From Roseiarcus sp963749715 (GTDB taxonomy: Bacteria; Pseudomonadota; Alphaproteobacteria; Rhizobiales; Beijerinckiaceae), in the NCBI GenBank assembly GCA_963749715.1, contig CAVVNR010000001.1, positions 186,001 to 250,000 on the forward strand: a stretch of DNA of 64,000 nt. The letters run 5' to 3'. The position numbers and the translations under genes are program-made. The notes under the pieces were generated by a model. The model worked only from the letters and a program-made list of their open reading frames with translations. It had not been told where the DNA came from and made no database searches. How positions within the stretch are numbered: position 1 is the first letter of the stretch; the number at the start of each line of letters is the position of its first letter. This document shows positions 56,602 through 64,000 of the stretch, in pieces.

Positions 56602-57843
56602 ATGATGAAGGTGAAGATGGTTGGCCTCGCGGTGGGCGCGAGTTTGTTCGTCGTTCCGGCGCTCGCGGACGACACTGTCAAGATCGGTTATATCGATCCG
56701 CTCTCGGGCGGCGGCGCTTCGATCGGCGAAGTCGGCCTGAAGACGTTTCAATATCTTGCCGATGAGCTGAACGCCGCTGGTGGGCTCAACGGCAAGAAGG
56801 TCGAAATCGTTGGCCTCGACAACAAGACCAACCCGCAGGAGAGCCTGATTCAGGCGCAAAAGGCCGCCGATCAGGGCATTCGCATCATCACCCAGGGCAA
56901 TGGGTCGTCGGTCGCGGCGGCGCTGACGGACTGGGTGACGAAGTTCAACGACCGCAATCCCGGCAAGGAGATCATTTATCTCAATTACGCGGCGGTCGAT
57001 CCGGTGCTGACCAACGACAAATGCTCCTATTGGCACTTTCGCTGGGATGCGAATTCCGACATCAAGATGGCCGCGCTGACCACGTTCATGAAGGATCGGC
57101 CGAATATCAAGAAGGTGTACCTGATCAATCAGGACTATTCGTTCGGCCAGTCGGTGCGCACGCAGGCGCGCGCGATGCTGAAGGATAAGCGTCCCGATAT
57201 CGAAATTGTCGGCGACGAGGTGCACCCGCTGCTCAAGGTCACGGACTTTTCTCCCTATATCGCCAAGATCAAGGCCTCGGGCGCCGACACCGTGATCACC
57301 GGCAATTGGGGGCAGGACATCGCGCTGCTCCTGAAAGCGGCGGCCGACGCCGGTCTGCAAACCGACTGGTATACCTATTACGCGGGCGGGGCGGGCGGCC
57401 CCACGGCGATCAAGCAGACCGGCTTGTCGCATCGCGTTTTCGCCATCACCGAAGGCGTCCCCAACGCGGCCCCGGAGGCCGCGCAGAAATGGGAAGCCGA
57501 CTTCCGCGCGAAAGAGGGCGTCTCGCTGTTCTATCCGCGCGCGGTCAACGAAATGCGGATGCTGGCGAAGGCCTCTGCGCTCGCCAAATCGGACGACCCA
57601 AAGGCGATCGCCGACAAGCTCGAGGGCATGAGCGTCGAGGCCTTCGACGGCGGCGACGCCTCGATGCGCAAGGACGATCATCAATTTTTCCAGAACATGT
57701 ATATCGCCAGCTTCGGGCCCCTCGATCCTGGCGCGAAATTCGACGAAGAAGGGACCGGCTGGGGCTGGAAGCTGGTCGGCGCCGTCAAGGCGAGCGACAC
57801 GGTCCTGCCGACAACCTGCAAGATGGAGCGGCCTCAAGGGTAG
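56602..57843 (+). CDS. ABC transporter substrate-binding protein, probably benzoate uptake
   Basis: 413 residues with AGGGAGGA directly upstream of the ATG at 56602. Sec signal peptide MVGLAVGASLFVVPALA before DDTVK. Type I periplasmic binding fold: VKIGYIDPLSGGGASIGEVG, AADQGIRIITQGNGSSVAAA, IKKVYLINQDYSFGQSVRTQ and GADTVITGNWGQDIALLLKA. Its place between the benzoate-CoA ligase and four LIV-type transporter genes argues for benzoate or a related aromatic acid as ligand, rather than an amino acid. Confidence 0.9.
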   Translation: MMKVKMVGLAVGASLFVVPALADDTVKIGYIDPLSGGGASIGEVGLKTFQYLADELNAAGGLNGKKVEIVGLDNKTNPQESLIQAQKAADQGIRIITQGNGSSVAAALTDWVTKFNDRNPGKEIIYLNYAAVDPVLTNDKCSYWHFRWDANSDIKMAALTTFMKDRPNIKKVYLINQDYSFGQSVRTQARAMLKDKRPDIEIVGDEVHPLLKVTDFSPYIAKIKASGADTVITGNWGQDIALLLKAAADAGLQTDWYTYYAGGAGGPTAIKQTGLSHRVFAITEGVPNAAPEAAQKWEADFRAKEGVSLFYPRAVNEMRMLAKASALAKSDDPKAIADKLEGMSVEAFDGGDASMRKDDHQFFQNMYIASFGPLDPGAKFDEEGTGWGWKLVGAVKASDTVLPTTCKMERPQG

Positions 57844-57945
57844 GCCTGCGGCGATCAAGCGGCGGGCCTCCAGGGCCTTGCCCGGGGCGCCGTCGCGATC
57901 GAAACTCAGCGCGGCGCCCGCAGCTGGCTGAAAAGTGGGGCCTCA

Positions 57946-58881
57946 ATGCTCCAGATCGTCGTCTTCTCGACTCTCAACGGCGTCCTGTACGGGATGCTGC
58001 TGTTCATGCTGGCGAGCGGTCTGACGCTGGTGTTCAGCATGATGGGCGTGCTGAACTTCGCCCACGCCAGCTTCTATATGCTCGGCGCCTATTTTGGCTT
58101 CGAGATCAGCCGCCACTTCGGCTTCTGGACGGGCTTCATCGTCGCCCCCCTCTGCGTCGGCGCGATCGGCGCGCTGGTCGAACGCTACGGGCTGCGGCGG
58201 CTGCATCGGCTCGGACATGTCTCGGAACTCCTGTTCACCTTCGGGCTCGCATTCGTCATCGAAGAAATCGTCCAGATGGTCTGGGGCAAACTGCCCGTCG
58301 ATTACAATGTCCCGCCCTCGCTCGATTTCGTCGCCTTCCGCCTGCTCGACACCAACTATCCCGCCTATCGCATGTTCATGCTCCTGATCGCGGTGGCGAT
58401 GTTCGGCGTGCTGCTCGTCGTCCTGGCCAAGACCCGCATTGGCCTCATCATTCAGGCGGCGCTGACTCATCCGGACATGGTGGCGATGCTGGGGCATGAC
58501 GTGCCGCGCCTGTTCATGCTGGTGTTCGGCGCGGGTTCAGCGCTGGCCGGGTTGGCGGGCGTCATCGCCGGCCCCGCCTTGGTCACGCAGCCGTCCATGG
58601 CGGCGTCGCTTGGGCCTATCCTCTTTGTCGTCATCGTCGTCGGCGGCCTCGGTTCGCTAACCGGCGCATTTCTCGCCTCGTTGCTCATCGGCCTGGTGCA
58701 GACTTTCGCCGTGGCGATGAACTTCTCGCTTTCGGAACTGTTTGGCCCGGCGGCGCCGCCGTGGCTCGACGACCTGTGGCAGGTGACCATTGCGCAGCTC
58801 GCGCCAATCATCCCCTATCTCCTGCTCGTGACCGTGCTCATCTTCCGGCCGACCGGCCTCGTCGGAACGCGCGAGTCGTGA
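57946..58881 (+). CDS. ABC transporter permease LivH-like (benzoate cluster)
   Basis: 311 residues. LivH-type segments: TLNGVLYGMLLFMLASGLTL, MMGVLNFAHASFYMLGAYFG, LFTFGLAFVIEEIVQMVWGK, a coupling loop at RIGLIIQAALTHPDMVAMLG and IVVGGLGSLTGAFLASLLIG. About eight membrane helices. The stop overlaps the GTG start of the next gene by four bases (GTGA), showing coupling. Confidence 0.9.
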   Translation: MLQIVVFSTLNGVLYGMLLFMLASGLTLVFSMMGVLNFAHASFYMLGAYFGFEISRHFGFWTGFIVAPLCVGAIGALVERYGLRRLHRLGHVSELLFTFGLAFVIEEIVQMVWGKLPVDYNVPPSLDFVAFRLLDTNYPAYRMFMLLIAVAMFGVLLVVLAKTRIGLIIQAALTHPDMVAMLGHDVPRLFMLVFGAGSALAGLAGVIAGPALVTQPSMAASLGPILFVVIVVGGLGSLTGAFLASLLIGLVQTFAVAMNFSLSELFGPAAPPWLDDLWQVTIAQLAPIIPYLLLVTVLIFRPTGLVGTRES

Positions 58882-60155
58882 GGCCGCTGCTGCGCATCTA
58901 TTGGCCATGGCTGGCGCTTGCGGCGCTGTTCGCCGGCGCGCCGCTGATCTTCTCCTCCGGGTCGTCGCTGACGATGATGTCGGTGATGGGCGAGATGATC
59001 ATTTTCGCCCTGTCGTTCAACATGCTCTTGGGCCAGACGGGCCTGCTGTCGTTCGGTCATGCGGTTTATTTCGGCCTCGGCGGGTTCGTGGCCATTCACG
59101 CCATGAATGCCTTCATCCACGCCAAGACTGGTGCGCCGGTCATCATCATCCCCCTCATCGGCGGCGCGGCGGGGCTCGCGTTCGGAATTCTGTTCGGCTT
59201 CATCTCGACCAAGCGGGCCGGACTCGTCTTTTCCATGATTTCGCTCGGGCTCGGCGAGCTCGTCTCCTCGAGCTCTTACATCCTGCGATCATTCTTTGGC
59301 GGCGAGGAGGGGATCACCACCAACCGTACCAAGATGGCGCCGTTTCTCGGCCATAAGTTCGGGCCGCAGATCGAAGTCTATTATCTCGTCGCCGTCTGGT
59401 GCTTCGTCTGCATCGCGGCGATGTACGCCTTGACCCGGACGCCGTTCGGCCGGATGTGCAACGCGGTGCGCGAAAACGGCGAGCGGGTCGAATATGTCGG
59501 CTATTCCGCGCAGACGATCCGCTTCATCGCTTTTGCGATTTCGGCGTTCTTCGCCGGCGTCGCCGGCGGCCTGACGGCGATCAACTTCGAGATCATGAAC
59601 GCCCAACAGCTCGGCGCGCAGCAATCGAGTCTGGTGCTGCTCATGTCCTATATCGGCGGCATCGGATATTTCGCCGGGCCCATCGTCGGCGCCATTCTCG
59701 TCACCTTTCTGCAAATCACCCTCTCCGACGTCACCAACGCCTGGCAGCTCTATTTCGGCCTGTTGTTCATCGGCTTCGTCGTGTTCGCCCCGGGCGGCAT
59801 TACCGGATGGCTGATGCTGCATCGAGAGGCGATGCTGAAGCGCGAACTCTGGCGTTTGGCGCCAGCGTACGCGACGGTTGCGCCTGCCTTGGCCGCAAGC
59901 TTTGTCGGGGCCGCGATGCTGATTGAACTGGCCGAGCGTCAGTTAGCATTGGCGCGCAGCGAAGGGTCGGTCATGCGCCTGTTCGGCTTCGAGGTTGACG
60001 CTTCGACGGCGGCGCCCTGGCTGTTCGCGCTCGTCTTGTTTTGCGGCGGCGTCGGCGCGACCCGGCTCGTCTGGCCAAAAGTCACCGACGCGTGGGGCGT
60101 CGTCAACGTCGCTTTACGGGCGAGGAGCCAGGCATGGGCGTCGCCCTCTCGCTGA
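58878..60155 (+). CDS. ABC transporter permease LivM-like with C-terminal extension (benzoate cluster)
   Basis: 425 residues from the GTG at 58878. LivM motifs: IFALSFNMLLGQTGLLSFGH, VYFGLGGFVAIHAMNAFIHA, RAGLVFSMISLGLGELVSSS and the coupling region PFGRMCNAVRENGERVEYVG. It is about 100 residues longer than the LivM-like protein at 31389, with two additional hydrophobic helices at the C-terminus (ATVAPALAASFVGAAMLIEL and AAPWLFALVLFCGGVGATRL). Its 3' end overlaps the next gene by 22 bases. Confidence 0.88.
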   Translation: MRPLLRIYWPWLALAALFAGAPLIFSSGSSLTMMSVMGEMIIFALSFNMLLGQTGLLSFGHAVYFGLGGFVAIHAMNAFIHAKTGAPVIIIPLIGGAAGLAFGILFGFISTKRAGLVFSMISLGLGELVSSSSYILRSFFGGEEGITTNRTKMAPFLGHKFGPQIEVYYLVAVWCFVCIAAMYALTRTPFGRMCNAVRENGERVEYVGYSAQTIRFIAFAISAFFAGVAGGLTAINFEIMNAQQLGAQQSSLVLLMSYIGGIGYFAGPIVGAILVTFLQITLSDVTNAWQLYFGLLFIGFVVFAPGGITGWLMLHREAMLKRELWRLAPAYATVAPALAASFVGAAMLIELAERQLALARSEGSVMRLFGFEVDASTAAPWLFALVLFCGGVGATRLVWPKVTDAWGVVNVALRARSQAWASPSR

Positions 60156-60883
60156 TCGACGTCAACAAGAGTTTCGGCATGACGCCGATCATCCGCGGCC
60201 TGTCGCTCGAGGTCGACGCCGGCGAGCGGCACGCGATCATCGGACCCAACGGCGCCGGCAAATCGACGCTGTTTCATCTGATCAGCGGACGCCTCAAGCC
60301 GACGTCCGGCGAAGTGCGTCTCAATGGCCAGCGCATCGACGGTCTGCCGCCCTACACAATCTATCGCCGCGGCCTCGCGCGCTCCTTTCAGATCACCAAC
60401 ATCTTCCCCCGGATGTCGGTCTATGAAAATCTGCGTTGCGCCACGCTGTGGTCGCTTGGACACAAATACGCCTTCTGGACGCCGCTGGACCGGCTCGGCG
60501 AGGTGCGAGAAAAGGCCGAATGGCTGATGGAGCGCATCGGCCTGACGGCGCGGCGTGACGTTCAAGCGGGAATCCTTAGCTACGCCGAACAGCGGGCGCT
60601 GGAGATCGGAGTTACGATCGGCGGCGGCGCGGATGTGGTGATGCTCGATGAACCGACCGCGGGGATGAACGCGGGCGAATCCGAGCAAGCCGTCGCTCTG
60701 ATTCGGCAGGTCACCGAGGGCAAGACGCTCATCATGGTCGAGCACGACATGGAGGTCGTCTTCAATCTGGCCGATCGCATCTCGGTCCTGGTTTACGGCC
60801 GCATCATCGCCACCGACACGCCCGCCCGCATCCGGGAAAACGATGCCGTGCGCGAGGCGTATCTCGGGCAGGCGGGTCAATGA
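60134..60883 (+). CDS. ABC transporter ATP-binding protein LivG-like (benzoate cluster)
   Basis: 249 residues from the ATG at 60134, with GAGGAG upstream, inside the end of the permease gene. Walker A HAIIGPNGAGKSTLFHLISG, LivG segment GLARSFQITNIFPRMSVYEN, signature ILSYAEQRALEIGVTIGGGA (SYAEQ rather than SGGQ, usual in this subfamily), Walker B VVMLDEPTAGMNAGESEQAV and H-loop LIMVEHDMEVVFNLADRISV. The stop overlaps the next ATG by four bases. Confidence 0.9.
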   Translation: MGVALSLIDVNKSFGMTPIIRGLSLEVDAGERHAIIGPNGAGKSTLFHLISGRLKPTSGEVRLNGQRIDGLPPYTIYRRGLARSFQITNIFPRMSVYENLRCATLWSLGHKYAFWTPLDRLGEVREKAEWLMERIGLTARRDVQAGILSYAEQRALEIGVTIGGGADVVMLDEPTAGMNAGESEQAVALIRQVTEGKTLIMVEHDMEVVFNLADRISVLVYGRIIATDTPARIRENDAVREAYLGQAGQ

Positions 60884-61590
60884 CAACCTCGCCGTTGCTC
60901 GAAGTCGCCGATCTGCACGCCTATTACGGCAAGAGCCACATTCTGCGTGGCGTCAGCCTCCGCGTCGATGAGGGCGAAATCGTCAGCCTGCTAGGCCGCA
61001 ATGGCGTTGGGCGTTCGACCACCATCAAGGCGATCATGGGCGATGTGCCGCCCAAAGGCTCGATCCAATTCAGAGGCGATGAGATCGCGGGTCTCAAGCC
61101 GCACCAGGCGGCGCGGCGAGGCCTCGGCTATGTTGCGGAGACCCGCGACATCTTCCCCGGCCTGACGGTGAGGCAGAATCTGCTGCTCGGCGAAAAGCCC
61201 GGCAACGGCCGCGTTTCCTGGACTATGAACGACATGTTCCGCCTCTTCCCGTTGCTGGAGGAACGGGCGGATACGCCAGGCGGCGTGCTGTCGGGCGGCG
61301 AGCAGAAAATGCTGGCGATGTGCCGAACCCTGATGGGGAACCCGGACCTTGTCATGATCGACGAACCAACCGAGGGCCTCTCGCCGATGATGGTCGAATA
61401 CGTCGGCCGCCTGTTGGAGGAAATCGCCAAACGCGGCGTCGCCATACTGCTGGTCGAGCAGAAGCTGACGATCGCGTTGAAAATCAGCGACCGGCTTTAT
61501 GTGATGGGCCACGGCAGGATCGTCTACGAAGGCACGCCAGCGGCGCTCAAAGCGGCGACCGACGTTCGCCAGGAATGGCTTCAGGTGTGA
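60880..61590 (+). CDS. ABC transporter ATP-binding protein LivF-like (benzoate cluster)
   Basis: 236 residues. The signature is VLSGGEQKMLAMCRTLMGNP, Walker B LVMIDEPTEGLSPMMVEYVG and H-loop ILLVEQKLTIALKISDRLYV. Walker A reads SLLGRNGVGRSTTIKAIMGD, with arginine (CGT) where the nucleotide-binding lysine is expected; the partner LivG and the other LivF in the window keep lysine. The frame is clean. It is the last gene of the transporter operon. Confidence 0.9.
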   Translation: MTTSPLLEVADLHAYYGKSHILRGVSLRVDEGEIVSLLGRNGVGRSTTIKAIMGDVPPKGSIQFRGDEIAGLKPHQAARRGLGYVAETRDIFPGLTVRQNLLLGEKPGNGRVSWTMNDMFRLFPLLEERADTPGGVLSGGEQKMLAMCRTLMGNPDLVMIDEPTEGLSPMMVEYVGRLLEEIAKRGVAILLVEQKLTIALKISDRLYVMGHGRIVYEGTPAALKAATDVRQEWLQV

Positions 61591-61711
61591 CGCTTGTTCG
61601 CGGCGCGGGACAAGGCGGACCATGGCGCTTTGCCGCAGCCGGCTTGGCGCCGGCGACGAAACGACGCAACGTCCCGCCAGCGCGTCGACATCGCTCGAGG
61701 GAGGGGGCCGA

Positions 61712-62572
61712 ATGAAGACTGCCGATTTCGTCGTCGCCAGGCGGCCAAAGCTCAGCGCCATCGAGCGGTTCCCGGTCGTTGACCTTTCTGACTACGAGCG
61801 CCGGCTCAGCGACTTGCAGGAGACGCTGCAGCGCGTGCAACAGGCCTATCTCGGCACGCATGAGCGCGCCGTCATCGTGCTCGAAGGCTGGGACACGGCG
61901 GGCAAGGGCGGCGTGGTCCGTCGGCTCGGCTGGGCGCTCGACCCGCGCAGCTTCAAGGTCCACACCATCGCCGCCCCCGAAGAGCGGGAGAAATCGCTGC
62001 ACTATCTGCAGCGTTTCTGGGAGCGCCTGCCGCGGCACGGCCAGATCGTCGCGTTCGACCGTTCATGGTACGGGAGGGTGCTGGTCGAGCGGGTCGAAGG
62101 CTTCGCCATTCCCGCCGAATGGCGGCGCGCCTACGAGGAGATCAACGAATTCGAAGGCATGCTCGTCGCCGACGGCGTGCGGCTGGTGAAGCTCTTCCTG
62201 CACATCACCCCCGATGAGCAGATGCGCCGGTTCCGCAACCGGCTCGCCAATCCGCTGAAACGGTGGAAGCTCTCCTACGAGGATTTCCGCAACCGTGGCC
62301 GCTGGAAGGACTACGAGACGGCGATCGAGGACATGATGGAGAAGACCTCCGCGCGCCGCGCGCCCTGGCACCTCATCCCCGCCAACGACAAACCTCATGG
62401 CCGCCTCGCGGCGCTGCGCATCATCGCCGATCGCCTCAGCAAGGACGTCTCACTCGAGCCCCGCCCGCTCGACCCCAAGATCGTCGACGCCGCCGAAAGC
62501 CTGCTCGGCCTTCGCCTGCCCGAGCCCCAGCCGAACGGCCGCCGGCCGGCGAGATCGCCAATGGAGGGGTGA
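61712..62572 (+). CDS. ppk2: Polyphosphate kinase 2 family protein
   Basis: 286 residues from the ATG at 61712, after GAGGGAGGGGG; upstream in-frame codons give no homology. PPK2 motifs: AVIVLEGWDTAGKGGVVRRL (Walker A), LHYLQRFWERLPRHGQIVAF, then FDRSWYGRVLVERVEGF (Walker B and lid), LVKLFLHITPDEQMRRFRNR, and NPLKRWKLSYEDFRNRGRW. PPK2 enzymes transfer phosphate between polyphosphate and nucleotides; the class (ADP, GDP or AMP preferring) is not certain. It lies about 120 bases after the transporter operon and may be independent of it. Confidence 0.92.
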   Translation: MKTADFVVARRPKLSAIERFPVVDLSDYERRLSDLQETLQRVQQAYLGTHERAVIVLEGWDTAGKGGVVRRLGWALDPRSFKVHTIAAPEEREKSLHYLQRFWERLPRHGQIVAFDRSWYGRVLVERVEGFAIPAEWRRAYEEINEFEGMLVADGVRLVKLFLHITPDEQMRRFRNRLANPLKRWKLSYEDFRNRGRWKDYETAIEDMMEKTSARRAPWHLIPANDKPHGRLAALRIIADRLSKDVSLEPRPLDPKIVDAAESLLGLRLPEPQPNGRRPARSPMEG

Positions 62573-62687
62573 AAGGGACGCCGGAGGCCTCTCTCGTAGC
62601 CTGGGCGCTCCCCTCCGCCTCGCGAAGCATGGTGGCGGGAGCGCGCCGTCGTTGACCCGACCCCGCGCCCGTGCCTCAATCGCCGTC

Positions 62688-63605
62688 ATGTCGCCTGCGC
62701 TCATCGCCATCGACTGGGGATCGTCGAGCTTTCGCGCCTATCTCCTATCGCGCGCCGGCCAAATCCTCGAGGAGATGACGTCGGGCGACGGGATCGCAAG
62801 CGTGGCGGCGGGGGACTATCCGGCGACGCTGAGACGCCTCGTCGGGCGCTGGCTCGAGGCTAGCCCTTCCGCGCCGGTGATCGCCTCGGGCATGGTCGGC
62901 AGCCGGCATGGTTGGCGCGAGGCGCCCTACGTCCCTTGTCCCGCGGGCCCGCGGGACGTCGCGGAGCGCCTGACGGCAGTGGAAGCCGACGGCCGGCCGG
63001 TTGTTCTGGCGCCGGGGCTGTCATACGTGGACGAAGCGGGAATGCCGGACGTAATCCGGGGAGAGGAGACGGAAATCCTTGGCGTCGCCGACGCCGGGGC
63101 GCGGCTCATCGTGTTGCCGGGCTCGCATTGCAAATGGGCGATGGTCGAGGGCGGGCGCGTCGTCGCGTTCCGGACTTTCATCACCGGCGAATTATTTGCG
63201 GCGCTGCGCGACCACACGATCGTCGGGGCCTTCGCCAGAGCCGCGCCGGCGAAAGCGCCGGGATCGGCGTTCGCGCTCGGAGTCGAGCGCGGCGCGGGGG
63301 CGGCGGGCGGCAAGACGAAGTCGGGCCTCCTCGGCCTCCTGTTCGGCGCGCGGGCGCTGCCCCTGATGGGCAAGCTCGATCCCGACGATTCCGGTGAATA
63401 TCTCTCCGGCCTCCTGATCGGAGCGGAGATCGGCGAGGCGCGGCGGCTTTATCCGGACGCGGCGCCGCATGTCGCCGGCGCCGAGGCGCTGGTGAAGCGC
63501 TACCTCGCCGCATTCGACGCCCTCCGGATCGGCGCCCATGCCGCGCCGTCGCGCGCCGCGGCGCGCGGGCTTTTTCGCATTGCGCGCGACGGGGGCCTCC
63601 TATGA
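62688..63605 (+). CDS. dgoK: 2-dehydro-3-deoxygalactonokinase
   Basis: 305 residues from the ATG at 62688. It phosphorylates 2-keto-3-deoxygalactonate at O6. Family segments: LIAIDWGSSSFRAYLLSRAG at the N-terminus (phosphate loop), VIASGMVGSRHGWREAPYVP, DVIRGEETEILGVADAG, LIVLPGSHCKWAMVEGGRVV with FRTFITGELFAALRDHTIVG, and DDSGEYLSGLLIGAEIGEAR. Its stop overlaps the dgoA start by four bases (ATGA), as usual for this operon. Confidence 0.93.
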   Translation: MSPALIAIDWGSSSFRAYLLSRAGQILEEMTSGDGIASVAAGDYPATLRRLVGRWLEASPSAPVIASGMVGSRHGWREAPYVPCPAGPRDVAERLTAVEADGRPVVLAPGLSYVDEAGMPDVIRGEETEILGVADAGARLIVLPGSHCKWAMVEGGRVVAFRTFITGELFAALRDHTIVGAFARAAPAKAPGSAFALGVERGAGAAGGKTKSGLLGLLFGARALPLMGKLDPDDSGEYLSGLLIGAEIGEARRLYPDAAPHVAGAEALVKRYLAAFDALRIGAHAAPSRAAARGLFRIARDGGLL

Positions 63606-64000
63606 CGCTCAAACTCGCGCCGACGCCGCTCGTCGCGATCCTGCGCGGCGTCACACCCGATGAAGCAGACTCGATCGCCGCGGTGATCGTCGAGGCCGGC
63701 TTCGGCGCGATCGAGGTTCCGCTCAATTCGCCCGACCCGATTGCGAGCGTCGAAATCATCGCGCGGCTGTTTGGCGACAGGGTCATGGTCGGGGCGGGGA
63801 CAGTGCTCGAGCCGCACGAGGTCGATGAAGTCGCGGAAGCGGGCGCGAAGCTGGTGGTCGCGCCCAACGCCGATCGCGCGGTGATCGAGCGCGCCGTCCA
63901 TCGCGGGCTGGCGGCGCTGCCTGGCGTCGCCACAATGACCGAGGCGCTTGCGGCCCTGAAAGCAGGCGCGTCGGGCTTGAAGCTCTTTCCGGGCGAAGCC
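63602..64000 (+). CDS. dgoA: 2-dehydro-3-deoxy-6-phosphogalactonate aldolase (3' end beyond window)
   Basis: The first 133 residues, open to the window edge. It cleaves KDPGal to pyruvate and glyceraldehyde-3-phosphate. Class I aldolase features of the KDPG family: PLVAILRGVTPDEADSIAAV, FGAIEVPLNSPDP (catalytic Glu), MVGAGTVLEPHEVDEVAEAG, LVVAPNADRAVIERAVHRGL, and the Schiff-base lysine in LKAGASGLKLFPGEA. LNSPDP is typical of DgoA rather than Eda. Confidence 0.93.
   Translation, partial: MTLKLAPTPLVAILRGVTPDEADSIAAVIVEAGFGAIEVPLNSPDPIASVEIIARLFGDRVMVGAGTVLEPHEVDEVAEAGAKLVVAPNADRAVIERAVHRGLAALPGVATMTEALAALKAGASGLKLFPGEA

Noticed and set aside
56413..57858. 481-residue minus-strand open frame
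   Set aside because: Antisense of the benzoate-cluster binding protein, which has a signal peptide, a ribosome-binding site and a clear fold.

Overview
The window is GC-rich bacterial DNA, almost certainly from an alphaproteobacterium of the Hyphomicrobiales (Rhizobiales). The evidence is a CtrA-network pair (an RcdA-like protein and SciP), a DUF1192 protein, the alphaproteobacterial form of RpoH, CysD with a fused CysN/C, and an aerobic hybrid (box) benzoate pathway. A Beijerinckiaceae/Roseiarcaceae-like genome would fit, but genus cannot be fixed by eye.

Layout. 0-17.4 kb is ordinary chromosome: a MarR/GNAT regulator with its palindromic operator, ribosomal protein L36, a CBS protein, a thioesterase, an MBL hydrolase, phosphogluconate dehydratase, a Sel1 protein, a ThiE-like protein, RcdA, DUF1192, MnmA, a lytic transglycosylase, SciP with a CtrA-like box, an SDR, a class III cyclase with TPRs, a serine hydrolase, a tyrosine phosphatase and MtgA. 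17.4-18.4 kb holds a deletion-scarred remnant of a 2-oxoacid:ferredoxin oxidoreductase (porG/porA). 18.5-21.8 kb is a cyclase-ATPase-TPR protein. 21.9-28.1 kb is a five-gene minus-strand locus (FAD oxidoreductase, unknown protein, polyprenyl diphosphate synthase, saccharopine-dehydrogenase/enoyl-reductase-like, acetoacetate-decarboxylase-like) that looks like a cryptic biosynthetic operon. After tRNA-Leu(CAA) come DedA and DsbB, a first branched-chain-type ABC importer (29.9-34.6 kb), sulfate activation (cysD, cysNC), rpe, a homocysteine methyltransferase, an RluA-family pseudouridine synthase, rpoH, a secreted protein and a tannase/feruloyl esterase.

45.9-49.1 kb is the most interesting part: a STAND NTPase with a tandem TPR array, followed by a small helical protein. 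A similar short motif is found at the N-terminus of the NTPase and at the C-terminus of the small protein. This is the layout of bacterial NLR/amyloid-signalling pairs, presumably an immunity or cell-death module.

49.2-61.6 kb is a complete aerobic benzoate unit. boxR-boxC-boxA-boxB lie on the minus strand, divergent from a benzoate-CoA ligase and a five-gene ABC importer. Benzoate is imported, activated to benzoyl-CoA, epoxidised by BoxAB and ring-opened by BoxC, with BoxR as the benzoyl-CoA-responsive regulator and TGCA boxes as its likely operator. The window ends with a PPK2 kinase and dgoK-dgoA; together with edd near the start these are parts of Entner-Doudoroff-type sugar acid metabolism.

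Many genes at 17-29 kb and 39-49 kb, and a few elsewhere (the MarR regulator, boxA, boxR), are broken by single-base shifts. Where I could reconstruct the reading frame these are mostly one-base insertions, and they also hit rpoH. I read most of them as consensus errors rather than true pseudogenes, except the por remnant, which carries real deletions.
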